Assembly (NCBI GenBank): GCA_021815405.1
Contig: JAKAGV010000011.1
Location: 1-64,000, forward strand
Direction of reading: 5' to 3'
DNA length: 64,000 nucleotides
Source: Bacteroidota bacterium
Lineage (GTDB): Bacteria; Bacteroidota; Ignavibacteria; Ignavibacteriales; Ignavibacteriaceae
A program made the translations under genes and the position numbers. Below are positions 1 through 7,450 of the stretch, in pieces. The number at the start of each line of letters is the position of its first letter. Position 1 is the stretch's first letter. Under the pieces are notes generated by a model. It did not search any database. It had not been told where the DNA came from and saw only the letters and a list, made by a program, of their open reading frames with translations.

Positions 1-14
1 TCACTTCATAGTTT

Positions 15-1091
15 ATGGAAAGAGTTCAACATAAAGGCAGAGGTGCACAAGCTAATCTGCCTAATCGTTTTGAGAAACTTCATATTGAATATCTTCCTCC
101 TGAAGGTAGCCAAGATAATGAAAATGAATTTTATGATTCTCAAATAACAACCGTTTTCTTCAAAGATTATTCAAAATCAGTTGTAACCAAAAACGACAGC
201 CCAGATCTTTATTTCGACTATTCCTTTAATCCTTACCGCGGATGCGAGCATGGCTGTATTTACTGTTATGCTAGACCTTCTCACGAATATCTTGGCTTTT
301 CTTCGGGGATAGATTTTGAAACCAAAATTATGGTAAAGGAAAATTCTCCGGCATTACTTGAAGAATTCTTTAACAAGAAAAATTATAAGCCCGAAATAAT
401 AATGTTTAGCGGTAATACCGACTGTTATCAGCCAATAGAAAGAAAGCTGCAATTAACTAGAAAGTGCCTGGAAGTCTGCTTAAAGTTTGGAAATCCTGTT
501 TCGATAATTACAAAAAATTTTCTTGTTGTAAGAGATATTGACATTATTACAGAATTGGCAAAGAAAAATTTAGTCTCTGTTATGTTGACTATAACAAGTC
601 TTGATAAAGATTTAACAAGTAAAATGGAGCCGCGTACTTCTACTCCTGAGCGAAGACTTAAAGCGATAGAAGAGATAGCGAAGAATAAAATTCCAGTTGG
701 CGTGATGATAGCTCCTGTTATCCCTGGTCTTAATGATGAAGAAATTCCTGAAATCGTTCGTGAAGGAGCGATATGCGGAGCAGTATTTGCCGGCTACACA
801 ATTTTGCGGCTGCCATATTCTGTTAAGGATTTGTTTATTGATTGGCTAAACCGTGAATTTCCTGATCGTGTAAATAAAATTCTAAATAGGATTAAAGACA
901 TCCGCGGCGGCAAACTAAATGAAAATGAATTTAGGAAACGGTTTAAAGGAGAAGGTGAATTTGCAGAAGCAATCAGGAATCTTTTTATAATAAGCTGCCG
1001 TAAAAATAATATCAATCTTAAAAAGATTGAATTAACGACGGAACATTTCAAAAAACCATCCGTCCATCAATTGGATCTGTTCAATCTTTAG
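15..1091 (+). CDS. PA0069-family radical SAM protein
   Basis: This is a radical SAM enzyme related to the PA0069/Rv2578c and spore-photoproduct-lyase-like group; the substrate of this family is not established. The cluster-binding motif is C77-x3-C81-x2-C84, in the context RGCEHGCIYCYARPSHE, which is typical of the family. The N-terminal KGRGA..NRF segment and the total length of 358 residues also fit. The start is fixed by an in-frame stop at 9-11, just before the ATG at 15, so the gene is complete although it lies at the window edge. It is not obviously in an operon with the next gene, 150 bp downstream. Confidence 0.9.
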   Translation: MERVQHKGRGAQANLPNRFEKLHIEYLPPEGSQDNENEFYDSQITTVFFKDYSKSVVTKNDSPDLYFDYSFNPYRGCEHGCIYCYARPSHEYLGFSSGIDFETKIMVKENSPALLEEFFNKKNYKPEIIMFSGNTDCYQPIERKLQLTRKCLEVCLKFGNPVSIITKNFLVVRDIDIITELAKKNLVSVMLTITSLDKDLTSKMEPRTSTPERRLKAIEEIAKNKIPVGVMIAPVIPGLNDEEIPEIVREGAICGAVFAGYTILRLPYSVKDLFIDWLNREFPDRVNKILNRIKDIRGGKLNENEFRKRFKGEGEFAEAIRNLFIISCRKNNINLKKIELTTEHFKKPSVHQLDLFNL

Positions 1092-1241
1092 AAGATAAGA
1101 TGAATAGAATAGAAATTGGTAACTGCGGAAGCACCTTTTTATATTTATACCTTGTTTTATCAGAAATAGTTATAAAGATTTTTATTATTTTAGAAACGTA
1201 TTTAATTATTTGTCATCATATAACGAGAAGAATTATAATTT

Positions 1242-1505
1242 ATGGCGCAAAAAAAGTCTAAGCCAAGAGAAAGACAGATCGGTAAAAAACAGGTTGAAAA
1301 AAAGCCGCTGATAAATCCGAAATATAAAAATACATTTTGGACAGTGGTAATAATTCTCATTCTGCTGATATTTTTTATTATTAACAATACTCGTTCTGTA
1401 CCGAGTCATGGACCTTATCCGCCTAACTATAATTCTGCTACACAACCAAAGCCGGATACAGCAATCGATCCTCGGTTGCAAATGAATACCGGCAACAGTA
1501 AATAA
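1242..1505 (+). CDS. small single-span membrane protein, unknown function
   Basis: I do not recognise this 87-residue protein. It begins with a very basic, lysine-rich stretch of about 30 residues, then has one strongly hydrophobic segment (about residues 28-50, containing VVIILILLIFFII), then a polar proline-rich tail. This predicts an inner-membrane protein with a cytoplasmic N-terminus. It ends 17 bp before the TlpA-like gene, so the two are probably co-transcribed. No cysteines or known motifs are visible. A real gene is likely because the frame is clean and the spacing to the next gene is tight. Confidence 0.6.
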   Translation: MAQKKSKPRERQIGKKQVEKKPLINPKYKNTFWTVVIILILLIFFIINNTRSVPSHGPYPPNYNSATQPKPDTAIDPRLQMNTGNSK

Positions 1506-1522
1506 TTAAATAAGGAACAAAC

Positions 1523-2101
1523 ATGAAAAAGCGTTTGATAACTTTGATGGTTTTTGCCGCAGCATTTACTCTGCTTGGCTGCAATAAAAATGTTTCTACT
1601 ACCAATGATAATAATAGCGATGTGAGTGTTTCTAATACCTCGTCTGCTTCCTTAAGCCCGGCAACAGAAAGCAATGAATCATCTAATCAGAAGGCGCCGG
1701 CTTTTACTTTGCAGGATGTGAACGGGAAAAAGGTTAGTCTTTCCGATTTCAAAGGCAAAGTAGTTATTGTTGATTTTTGGGCAACATGGTGCCCTCCATG
1801 CCGCAGAAGTATTCCTGATTTGATCGATCTTCAAAAGAAGTATAAAAACAAAATAGCCGTAATCGGAATTTCGGTTGATATGGATACAAGATCTGATGTA
1901 GCACCTTTTGTAAAACAGAATAAAATTAATTATAAAGTTTTATATGCCACTCCTGAGGTGGTGCAGGCTTACGGCAACATCGATGCAATTCCTACTTCTT
2001 TTATTATTGATCAGCATGGAAACATTGTAACACAGCATGTTGGTCTAACTCCAAAGGAAACTTATATAAGTGAGATTAACAAACTGCTTGGTAAATCTTA
2101 A
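1523..2101 (+). CDS. TlpA-like thioredoxin-fold lipoprotein
   Basis: This is an exported thiol-disulfide oxidoreductase of the TlpA/ResA type. A lipoprotein signal ends in the lipobox LLGC with the acylated cysteine at residue 20. A serine- and asparagine-rich linker (about residues 21-55) follows, then an AhpC/TSA-type thioredoxin domain. The active site is WATWCPPC with C90 and C93, and the cis-proline is in AIPTSFIID near residue 159. Proteins of this type keep cysteines reduced outside the cytoplasm, for example during cytochrome c maturation; the partner here is unknown. The gene is followed by an 18-bp-arm terminator hairpin. Confidence 0.92.
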   Translation: MKKRLITLMVFAAAFTLLGCNKNVSTTNDNNSDVSVSNTSSASLSPATESNESSNQKAPAFTLQDVNGKKVSLSDFKGKVVIVDFWATWCPPCRRSIPDLIDLQKKYKNKIAVIGISVDMDTRSDVAPFVKQNKINYKVLYATPEVVQAYGNIDAIPTSFIIDQHGNIVTQHVGLTPKETYISEINKLLGKS

Positions 2102-2150
2102 AACCTTACAATAAAAATCTGCAGATGTTGAAATAGTCTTTGAATATTTA

Positions 2151-2198
2151 ATTGTTAAATTGTCTAATCGTCTTCATGCAATTAGACAATTTAACAAT
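2151..2198. terminator. bidirectional terminator hairpin with 18-bp perfect arms
   Basis: ATTGTTAAATTGTCTAAT at 2151-2168 is perfectly complementary to ATTAGACAATTTAACAAT at 2181-2198, with a 12-nt loop. It sits between the converging tlpA-like and DUF2905 genes and is followed by a T-rich stretch, so it probably ends transcription from both sides. A similar AT-rich word recurs at 20335-20400. Confidence 0.75.
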
Positions 2199-2250
2199 CA
2201 TATTTTTATATCCACTTCAATTTTATCCCCTTCATTTTAGCTTCTATAAC

Positions 2251-2475
2251 TCATTTCCTGAGTAGATACAAGATTAAACTAATTAATAGACTTAGTATAA
2301 TTGAAGTGGCTAGAGGGAAGTAAAAAGTGAAGTTCTTTTTCTTAATATAAAAATCGCCGGGTAATTTACCGATTAACGGAATTTTATCTCCAAAGAGAAA
2401 GAAGACTCCTAATAGTGCAATCAAAACACCAGCAAATATTAAAATCCTACCGAATTGTTGAAACTCTTGAAACAT
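2251..2475 (-). CDS. DUF2905 small membrane protein
   Basis: This 74-residue protein has two hydrophobic segments (about residues 9-29 and 49-71) separated by a short loop with KIPLIGKLPGDFYIKKKN. The following FTFYFPLATSIILS stretch is the hallmark of the DUF2905 family, and the length is normal for it. Family members are small membrane proteins of unknown role. The gene stands alone on the minus strand, converging on the TlpA-like gene across a strong terminator hairpin. Confidence 0.85.
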   Translation of the reverse strand: MFQEFQQFGRILIFAGVLIALLGVFFLFGDKIPLIGKLPGDFYIKKKNFTFYFPLATSIILSLLISLILYLLRK

Positions 2476-2831
2476 AAGTATGTTAATAAATTTATACTTC
2501 TAAGATAATAATCATGCCAACTAATTTCTATAACCGGCTTTTTAGTGAAAAATATAGATCTCCGGCAGGTTTACCTCTCGTAACTTATTCTAAAAAAAAT
2601 AATTATGGTAATTTATGAAATTATTTAGCTTAATAATCTGCGAACAGTAGCAACCAACTGTCTACTTTTTTATATACGTACTTGTACTGATTTTTTTTAG
2701 TTAAATATTATTTATCTTTTTAACCGTCATTTAAATTCGCTTAGGGCAGGGATTAGGGGAATTTAGGGAATCATTGGCAGAAGAGAACCAACCAATGATT
2801 CCCGTTCTTTTTTAATCGAGGAATTTATAGT
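2476..2831. other. intergenic region before the response regulator
   Basis: This 356-bp stretch separates the divergently read DUF2905 gene and the first response regulator. It holds a hairpin at 2766-2803, listed separately. A 34-codon ATG frame (2514-2618, +) is present but has no good ribosome binding site and no recognisable product, so I do not call it a gene. Nothing else is recognised. Confidence 0.6.
2766..2803 (+). promoter_or_regulatory. terminator-like hairpin in the leader of a response regulator gene
   Basis: GGGAATCATTGG at 2766-2777 is perfectly complementary to CCAATGATTCCC at 2792-2803, and the hairpin is followed by GTTCTTTTTT. This has the form of a Rho-independent terminator in + sense. 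It lies only 28 bp before the ATG of the response regulator, with the ribosome binding site GAGGAA just after the T-run. No rightward gene ends nearby. It therefore looks like an attenuator in the leader, or a terminator of an unseen short transcript. Confidence 0.6.
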
Positions 2832-3224
2832 ATGGAAAAAGAAAAAATTCTTATAATTGAAGATGATGAGGATACTAAGCTCTATTTGAAATATTTTATA
2901 GGGAAAAAATTTTATGTTTACTTATATAACTCCTCTGATTTCTATTATAAATTTAATGAATCTGTTAATTACGATTTAATTATCTTGGACTTATCAATCA
3001 AAAATAAAATAGAAGGTGAGCAGGTAATAAAAAAAATAAAAAGTTCGGAGAATCTTAGAAAAATATCACTCATTTGCATCTCTGCACAAACATCTTTAGA
3101 AGAAAAAGAAAATGTTATAGCCCTAGGGGCAGATGAATTTATGTTAAAGCCGGTAGCTAATGAAAAACTAATGGAAGCTATTTTAACTCACTTATATAAA
3201 GCTGCAAAAGCAAATCACAAATAA
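2832..3224 (+). CDS. single-domain response regulator
   Basis: This is a stand-alone receiver domain of 130 residues with no output domain. The acidic pocket is E10-D11-D12, the phosphoacceptor is D53 in LIILDLSI, and the conserved lysine is K106 in FMLKPV. Such proteins pass phosphoryl groups along relays or act by protein contact. It resembles the second response regulator at 9203-9601 in length and motifs, which suggests a duplicated signalling unit. It is followed by the tandem array of membrane proteins. A terminator-like hairpin precedes its ribosome binding site. Confidence 0.92.
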   Translation: MEKEKILIIEDDEDTKLYLKYFIGKKFYVYLYNSSDFYYKFNESVNYDLIILDLSIKNKIEGEQVIKKIKSSENLRKISLICISAQTSLEEKENVIALGADEFMLKPVANEKLMEAILTHLYKAAKANHK

Positions 3225-3319
3225 ACTGCGTTTTACATTCCCACGGATAGCAATCAAATTGCATTAACAGTACAATAGAAAATTAAGAATTTCCTCTTTA
3301 TACCAGAATATAATGTTAT

Positions 3320-3523
3320 ATGGTATTTAGGTTTCCAAAAGTCATTCAGAATATTTCTTTTGTTAAAAATACTACTTTTAGATATTTTGAATATAAACTT
3401 ATTGTAATGTTTTTATTTACAAATATCGTGTTAAAATTTATCTCATTTTTAGACCTTCTAATCGGCATATTCTTTTTAATTTTTAAGTCGGATAATCCCA
3501 AATTACAAATCCAAATTAATTAA
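3320..3523 (+). pseudogene. remnant copy of the tandem seven-span membrane protein family
   Basis: This 67-codon frame matches only the C-terminal part of the three genes that follow. Its end, GIFFLIFKSDNPKLQIQIN, aligns with GLFFWIFKEDNPKLLIKLN at the end of the next gene. The segment before it aligns with the last-but-one membrane span, while the intervening NGYFYFY stretch is missing. The N-terminal three quarters are absent. I read it as a decayed copy at the left edge of the array, although translation as a short membrane peptide cannot be excluded. Confidence 0.6.
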
Positions 3524-3553
3524 TCCGGAATAACATCAATAAGCATACACTAA

Positions 3554-4129
3554 ATGAGCATCCAGAATATTATTACTTATGTTTCAATTCTCGTTTGGTC
3601 CACAATTCCCTTTAGGCATACCGGCAATAAGTATTTCTATTTCTTTTATTTTACTGCCCTAATGGATCCGCTTACGCTTTATCTCCGGCTAGTTTTTCAT
3701 TCAAGTTCTAATTTTTTCTATATGCCGCTGCAATATCTTACATTAATTGCCTTGTTCAATAAGCAGATAATTATAAAAAATAAAGTTCCAATAATAATAT
3801 TACTTGTCATAATAGGTTTAATAAATATAAAAATTGATTTATTACGCGATTTACTTTTAAATAGTCTCATTATTTTTTCTATTCTTCTTAAATTATTTGT
3901 CGAATTATTTACTTCAACGTTTAAACAAAAATTGCTAAATCTATTTTTAATAACTCTAATTTTGAATATGGTATTGATGATTTTTCAATTCTTAGGAGTA
4001 TATACTGGTTACCTTAATGGCTATTTTTATTTTTACATTGCTATTATTTTAGAAATTTTTATAGGATTATTCTTCTGGATATTTAAAGAGGATAATCCCA
4101 AATTGTTAATCAAACTTAATAATAGATAG
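3554..4129 (+). CDS. tandem-array seven-span membrane protein, copy 1
   Basis: I do not recognise the family. The 191-residue protein has about seven hydrophobic segments and no signal peptide or catalytic motif. The features shared with its neighbours are W-x2-IPFR near residue 16, KYFYFFYF, LTLYLRLVFHSSSNFFY near residues 44-60, and a C-terminal block GYFYFY...EIFIGLFFW followed by DNPKLLIKL. The conserved polar residues lie at span ends, as in small sensor or channel proteins. It is 8 bp from copy 2, so the array is probably one transcript. A role as a sensory partner of the nearby kinase is an inference. Confidence 0.75.
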   Translation: MSIQNIITYVSILVWSTIPFRHTGNKYFYFFYFTALMDPLTLYLRLVFHSSSNFFYMPLQYLTLIALFNKQIIIKNKVPIIILLVIIGLINIKIDLLRDLLLNSLIIFSILLKLFVELFTSTFKQKLLNLFLITLILNMVLMIFQFLGVYTGYLNGYFYFYIAIILEIFIGLFFWIFKEDNPKLLIKLNNR

Positions 4130-4136
4130 ATCTAAT

Positions 4137-4715
4137 ATGCCTTTCAAGCCGGAATTTCTTATACTTTATTTTGACACTATTGTTTGGGCTGTTATACCAT
4201 TTAGACAATACCGTAAAAAATATTTTTATTATTTCTACTTCAACAACATTGGGGATTACCTAACATTATATATGAGGCTTCTTTTCCATTCCAGTTCCAA
4301 TTTTTTTTATATACCTGGAAGTATTTTGATGCTTATATTTATTCAGGATGAAAAGTCTCTTAAGAAATATCAAATATTTTATCTAATTAGCTTCATCGTT
4401 TTTAGCATACTTTATTTTAAATTAAATCTGGAAGGATATGTTATAACATACGGTTTAATTCATATACTGATATTGATAACCTTGTGCAGGGATTTCATAA
4501 AAGCTTTTTTCAGAGCGGGGACAATTATGACTTTCGTTGCAGCAATTATCTTAAATGAAGCTGTGGATACTTTTAAAATATTCGGGATTATATCCGGCAC
4601 TTCTAACGGTTACTTTTATTTCTATGCCTCGGTTGCTTTCGAAATTCTAATCGGCTTCTTCTTCTGGATTAAAGCAGATAATCCGAAACTTTTAATTAAA
4701 TTAAGTCGAAATTAA
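4137..4715 (+). CDS. tandem-array seven-span membrane protein, copy 2
   Basis: This is a 192-residue paralogue of the preceding gene, with the same W-x2-IPFRQ, KKYFYYFYF, LTLYMRLLFHSSSNFFY and C-terminal FFWI-x-ADNPKLLIKL blocks. About seven membrane segments are expected. Copies 2 and 3 are the most alike of the array, including GDYLTLYMR and the G-x-SNGYFYFY motif before the last span. The middle spans vary freely between copies, so the ends of the protein are what is conserved. Family and function are not known to me. Confidence 0.75.
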   Translation: MPFKPEFLILYFDTIVWAVIPFRQYRKKYFYYFYFNNIGDYLTLYMRLLFHSSSNFFYIPGSILMLIFIQDEKSLKKYQIFYLISFIVFSILYFKLNLEGYVITYGLIHILILITLCRDFIKAFFRAGTIMTFVAAIILNEAVDTFKIFGIISGTSNGYFYFYASVAFEILIGFFFWIKADNPKLLIKLSRN

Positions 4716-4733
4716 ATCCAAAATAATATAACC

Positions 4734-5306
4734 ATGTTTTCTAACCCATTATTCATTTTAATTTACTTTGACATAATTATCTGGACTGTGATCCCTTTTA
4801 GGCAATTGGGTAAAAAATACTTCTATTATTTTTATTTTAACACTTTGGGCGATTATCTAACATTATACATGAGGTTTCTTTTCCATTCTAGTACAAATTT
4901 TTTCTATATCCCATGTAATACTCTTATGTTGTTGGCTATTCTGGATGCATCTTATATTAAAAAATATAAATTAATTTACATAGCAGTCCTTTTTACTATG
5001 AGTGCAACTTTCTTTTTAATAAATGTCGATAATAACTTTATTTTAAATGCTTTAATTCATTTTTTAATCTTGATTACTTTATCAAAAGACTTTATAAAGA
5101 TTTACTTTAAGGAGAGAAAAATCTCTTTATTTGTTGCAGTAATTATTTTAGATGAATCCATAAATATTTTAAGATATCTCGGTGTTATATCCGGCGCATC
5201 TAATGGCTATTTTTATTTCTATGTCTCTACAGCTTTCGAAATTTTAGTGGGCTTTTTCTTCTGGATTAAGGAAGATAATCCGAAGCTTTTAATTCAATTA
5301 AAATAG
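4734..5306 (+). CDS. tandem-array seven-span membrane protein, copy 3
   Basis: This is the 190-residue third intact member of the array and is closest to copy 2. It keeps W-x2-IPFRQLGKKYFYYFYF, LTLYMRFLFHSSTNFFY, and the C-terminal FEILVGFFFWI with EDNPKLLIQLK. About seven hydrophobic segments are visible and there are no enzymatic motifs. It is the last gene of the array before a convergent terminator at 5321-5349. The high conservation of aromatic residues (Y, F, W) at segment ends would suit a ligand pocket or a packing interface, but this is speculation. Confidence 0.75.
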   Translation: MFSNPLFILIYFDIIIWTVIPFRQLGKKYFYYFYFNTLGDYLTLYMRFLFHSSTNFFYIPCNTLMLLAILDASYIKKYKLIYIAVLFTMSATFFLINVDNNFILNALIHFLILITLSKDFIKIYFKERKISLFVAVIILDESINILRYLGVISGASNGYFYFYVSTAFEILVGFFFWIKEDNPKLLIQLK

Positions 5307-5320
5307 AATTTTTTAAAGGA

Positions 5321-5349
5321 AAGGTCATTAGAAAAATTCCAATGACCTT
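5321..5349. terminator. hairpin between convergent genes
   Basis: AAGGTCATT at 5321-5329 is perfectly complementary to AATGACCTT at 5341-5349, with an 11-nt loop. It lies between the end of the membrane protein array (+) and the end of the FN3 protein gene (-), so it probably serves as a shared terminator. Confidence 0.65.
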
Positions 5350-5369
5350 AATTTGAAATGAAAAAGAAT

Positions 5370-5993
5370 TTAATAAGGTGCCGTTGTTGTAACAGGATTA
5401 CTCCATGCGCCTTTATCTTCACCTCGTAATGCACGGACTCTAATCCAGTACTTCTTTCCCGGTATCAAGTTATTAAATGTATGTTTTGAAGTTTTGCCTG
5501 CTGCACCTGCATTTGTCCAGTTTTCCGGATTGTCTATTGATAACTGGAATTCATAACCGGTTGCAGATTTAACCCTATCAAAGTTAATATCAATCTCGCC
5601 CGGTTCGTCTCCTGTTGCAGAGGAAAGATTGACAACCTGCTCTATAGGAGCGGCTGCGCTTCTCTCTTCGATTAACGGATAGCCGGTGGTTAATAGGATG
5701 CTTGCATCCTGAGATTGACTGTTAATAGAATTTACGATTGCCGCATCTATGCTTTCTAGTTCACTCTTTGCAGCATCGCGCTCTTCAACAGATAACTTAA
5801 GATTGTCCTTTGCTTTACTTACACCGCTTTCTTTTACTTCCAGTAAGTTTACTGCATTACTCTGCTTCGTAAGCAGATTGCCGTCAACTTTCACTTTTGA
5901 ATTCGCGTCGTTCAGCTTGCTGTTCCGGTCTTTGCTTATTCGAATTATCTCCGACACCGGTTTATCATTTAGAGCACTTTTAACCTTTGCCAT
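5370..5993 (-). CDS. small FN3-domain protein with helical N-terminus
   Basis: This 207-residue protein has a charged, helical, probably coiled-coil first half (about residues 1-105). A single fibronectin type III domain follows (about residues 118-205), recognisable by ATGYEFQLS, the LIPGKKYWIRVRAL strand pair and the final WSNPVT. There is no signal peptide. The layout resembles a group of roughly 200-residue FN3 proteins that I associate with Bacteroidota genomes; their function is unknown to me. The start has a perfect AGGAGG ribosome binding site at 5999-6004. A 21-bp tandem repeat array begins about 150 bp upstream. Confidence 0.8.
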   Translation of the reverse strand: MAKVKSALNDKPVSEIIRISKDRNSKLNDANSKVKVDGNLLTKQSNAVNLLEVKESGVSKAKDNLKLSVEERDAAKSELESIDAAIVNSINSQSQDASILLTTGYPLIEERSAAAPIEQVVNLSSATGDEPGEIDINFDRVKSATGYEFQLSIDNPENWTNAGAAGKTSKHTFNNLIPGKKYWIRVRALRGEDKGAWSNPVTTTAPY

Positions 5994-5998
5994 TTATT

Positions 5999-6004
5999 CC
6001 TCCT
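5999..6004 (-). promoter_or_regulatory. consensus ribosome binding site of the FN3 protein gene
   Basis: The minus strand reads AAGGAGGAATAAATG here. This is the best Shine-Dalgarno sequence noticed in the window, and it fixes the FN3 gene start at 5993. Confidence 0.8.
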
Positions 6005-6140
6005 TATTTTGTTTGGGATTATGTTAATTAAGGAATTTATCCCGATTACTTCGGGATGCTTATTTTATTTAGCAAAACCTTCGCTTTCCTTCCTCATTGC
6101 AACAAATTATTCGTTTTTATTCGATTTTCGCACTTTTCTG

Positions 6141-6450
6141 CTCTGGAAACCAAAATTCCTTGCAAGGAAATTTGATTTCCTGTCTTGGATTTTTCATTTC
6201 CTGTTCTGGAAATTTGGTTTCCTGTCTTGGAAATCTCATTTCGTGTACTGGATTTCAAATTTCTTGTCTTGGAAATCTCATTTCGTGTACTGGATTTCAA
6301 ATTTCTTGTCTTGGAAATCATTTTTCCTGTCTTGGAAATTTAATTTCTTGACAAGATTTTTCATTTTCTGTCTTGGAATTCTGATTTCCTGTTCTGTATT
6401 TTAAATTCCTTGTTATGGAAATGGAAATTCCTATCGTGGATTTTCCCTTT
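6141..6450. repeat. 21-bp tandem repeat array of hairpin-forming units
   Basis: About 14-15 head-to-tail units of 21 bp (rarely 20 or 22) fill this interval. Each carries a core close to GGAAATTTCATTTCC, preceded by CTT and followed by TGT. The core is an inverted repeat (GGAAAT/ATTTCC), and the same arms can also pair between adjacent units, so the array can fold as a chain of small hairpins on either strand. Some neighbouring pairs of units are duplicated exactly (around 6228-6311), showing recent expansion. Because 21 is a multiple of three, both strands contain long open frames here; I regard these as by-products. Confidence 0.85.
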
Positions 6451-6536
6451 TCATTTAAGGTATTTAAATTTTAGGATTTACTATTCATCATATCCCTTAT
6501 AAGTTTGATGATTTTTATCCTGTTTTTTTGAACTTA

Positions 6537-6560
6537 CCTTAAAGAAAGATTTCTTTAAGG
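6537..6560. promoter_or_regulatory. near-perfect 24-bp palindrome
   Basis: CCTTAAAGAAA (6537-6547) and TTTCTTTAAGG (6550-6560) are perfect complements around a 2-bp centre. So short a centre suits a dimeric protein binding site better than an RNA hairpin. No protein can be assigned to it. Confidence 0.45.
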
Positions 6561-6573
6561 GATTACAAAACAT

Positions 6574-6768
6574 TTACAAAGTAGTTTTTAGATTTTTTAT
6601 CGAAGATTTTAATAAAAGGGAAAGAGAAAAATTTTTATTAGAAAGCTCCCCGCCGGTATTTATTTCATTAAGCTGTATAAATAGAAAATAGTCGACTAAA
6701 CAAAATATCAAATCGTAATCATCAACCGGTGTAACTTCAGAATTATGAAATTTAGAACTTGATTTCAC
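6574..6768 (-). CDS. doubtful 64-residue hypothetical protein
   Basis: A GTG-initiated frame of 64 codons is preceded by GAGGAAAAG at a usable ribosome-binding distance. The product has acidic and hydrophobic stretches but no motif I recognise. It lies alone in an AT-rich intergenic region with no homologue elsewhere in the window. It may be a small gene or chance. Confidence 0.22.
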   Translation of the reverse strand: MKSSSKFHNSEVTPVDDYDLIFCLVDYFLFIQLNEINTGGELSNKNFSLSLLLKSSIKNLKTTL

Positions 6769-6938
6769 CTTTTCCTCAATTTTTACATGACAAATGTTAT
6801 AAAAGATTTTAAGATATGCAAGTTACTCTAAAATAATTTATCAAATGTTCTTTAAAGAAAAATTGGAGCTTCTCACCTATCAAATAACCAAACCTTTCAA
6901 ATAATTATTTTTGCAATTTTCTAATTACATCCCTATAA

Positions 6939-6967
6939 TTGTCAAGCTAATTAAAACGGTTTAATTC
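6939..6967 (+). promoter_or_regulatory. possible promoter of the secreted protein-kinase operon
   Basis: TTGTCA at 6939-6944 and TAATTC at 6962-6967 are separated by 17 bp. They would place a start of transcription about 13 bp before the ATG at 6987. The -10 match is only moderate. Confidence 0.35.
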
Positions 6968-6986
6968 ATTTTATGAAAGAGAAAAG

Positions 6987-7445
6987 ATGAAAAAAAATTT
7001 ACTACCAATTGTTGCAGCATTAATATTTCTTTCGGGTTTGTCCTTTGCCCAGACACAAACGACAACCGGTGTAATTGGTAAATTATATACTAAAACCCAG
7101 GCAGATCAAATTTATGGTCCTGTTCTGCAATCGGTTTCGATAAGCACATCCACTTTACAGTCTCTTCTTGCAAAATCACCAAAATATATTATGTTTAATA
7201 TAATAAATGGGCAATTGGTAATATCTACTCCTCAAAGAAGTGTTTTATCTGGACAAATGACTGCATTGAGTACAAGCCAACCAATGAGATTATATAGCAC
7301 AAGTATTATCAATCAGTTAATTCAGCAAGGAGGGGCTAGTACCACGACAATAGAGATTAGAGCTAATAATATAGTTACCCTGACAAATGGAACAGATACT
7401 CTTGAATCAGGAACTCCATGCCCGCCAAATTGTCCTACAAATTAA
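6987..7445 (+). CDS. secreted protein of unknown function
   Basis: The 152-residue product has a standard signal peptide (about residues 1-21, ending LSFAQ) and a threonine- and serine-rich mature part. No domain is recognised. Near the C-terminus is TPCPPNCP with two cysteines. It begins the rightward run secreted protein - membrane protein copy 4 - histidine kinase - response regulator, and ends 5 bp before the next ATG, so it is very likely part of that operon. A periplasmic or surface accessory role to the sensor unit would fit this context but is inference. Confidence 0.7.
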   Translation: MKKNLLPIVAALIFLSGLSFAQTQTTTGVIGKLYTKTQADQIYGPVLQSVSISTSTLQSLLAKSPKYIMFNIINGQLVISTPQRSVLSGQMTALSTSQPMRLYSTSIINQLIQQGGASTTTIEIRANNIVTLTNGTDTLESGTPCPPNCPTN

Positions 7446-7450
7446 TTGTT

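Larger units (their letters stand above)
6451..6986. other. intergenic region after the repeat array
   Basis: This 536-bp AT-rich stretch holds a palindrome at 6537-6560, a doubtful short reading frame at 6574-6768 and a promoter at 6939-6967; each is listed separately. Nothing else was recognised. Confidence 0.6.

Noticed and set aside
2514-2618. A 34-codon ATG frame as a small gene
   Set aside because: There is no ribosome binding site, no hydrophobic or conserved feature, and the length is within chance for AT-rich DNA.
6009-6404. Long open frames on both strands across the 21-bp array, with heptad-like peptides
   Set aside because: The period is a multiple of three, so open frames follow automatically once one unit lacks a stop; no ribosome binding site or non-repetitive coding part supports translation.
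6141-6450. CRISPR array
   Set aside because: The units are contiguous 21-mers with no spacers of different sequence, and no cas gene is in the window.
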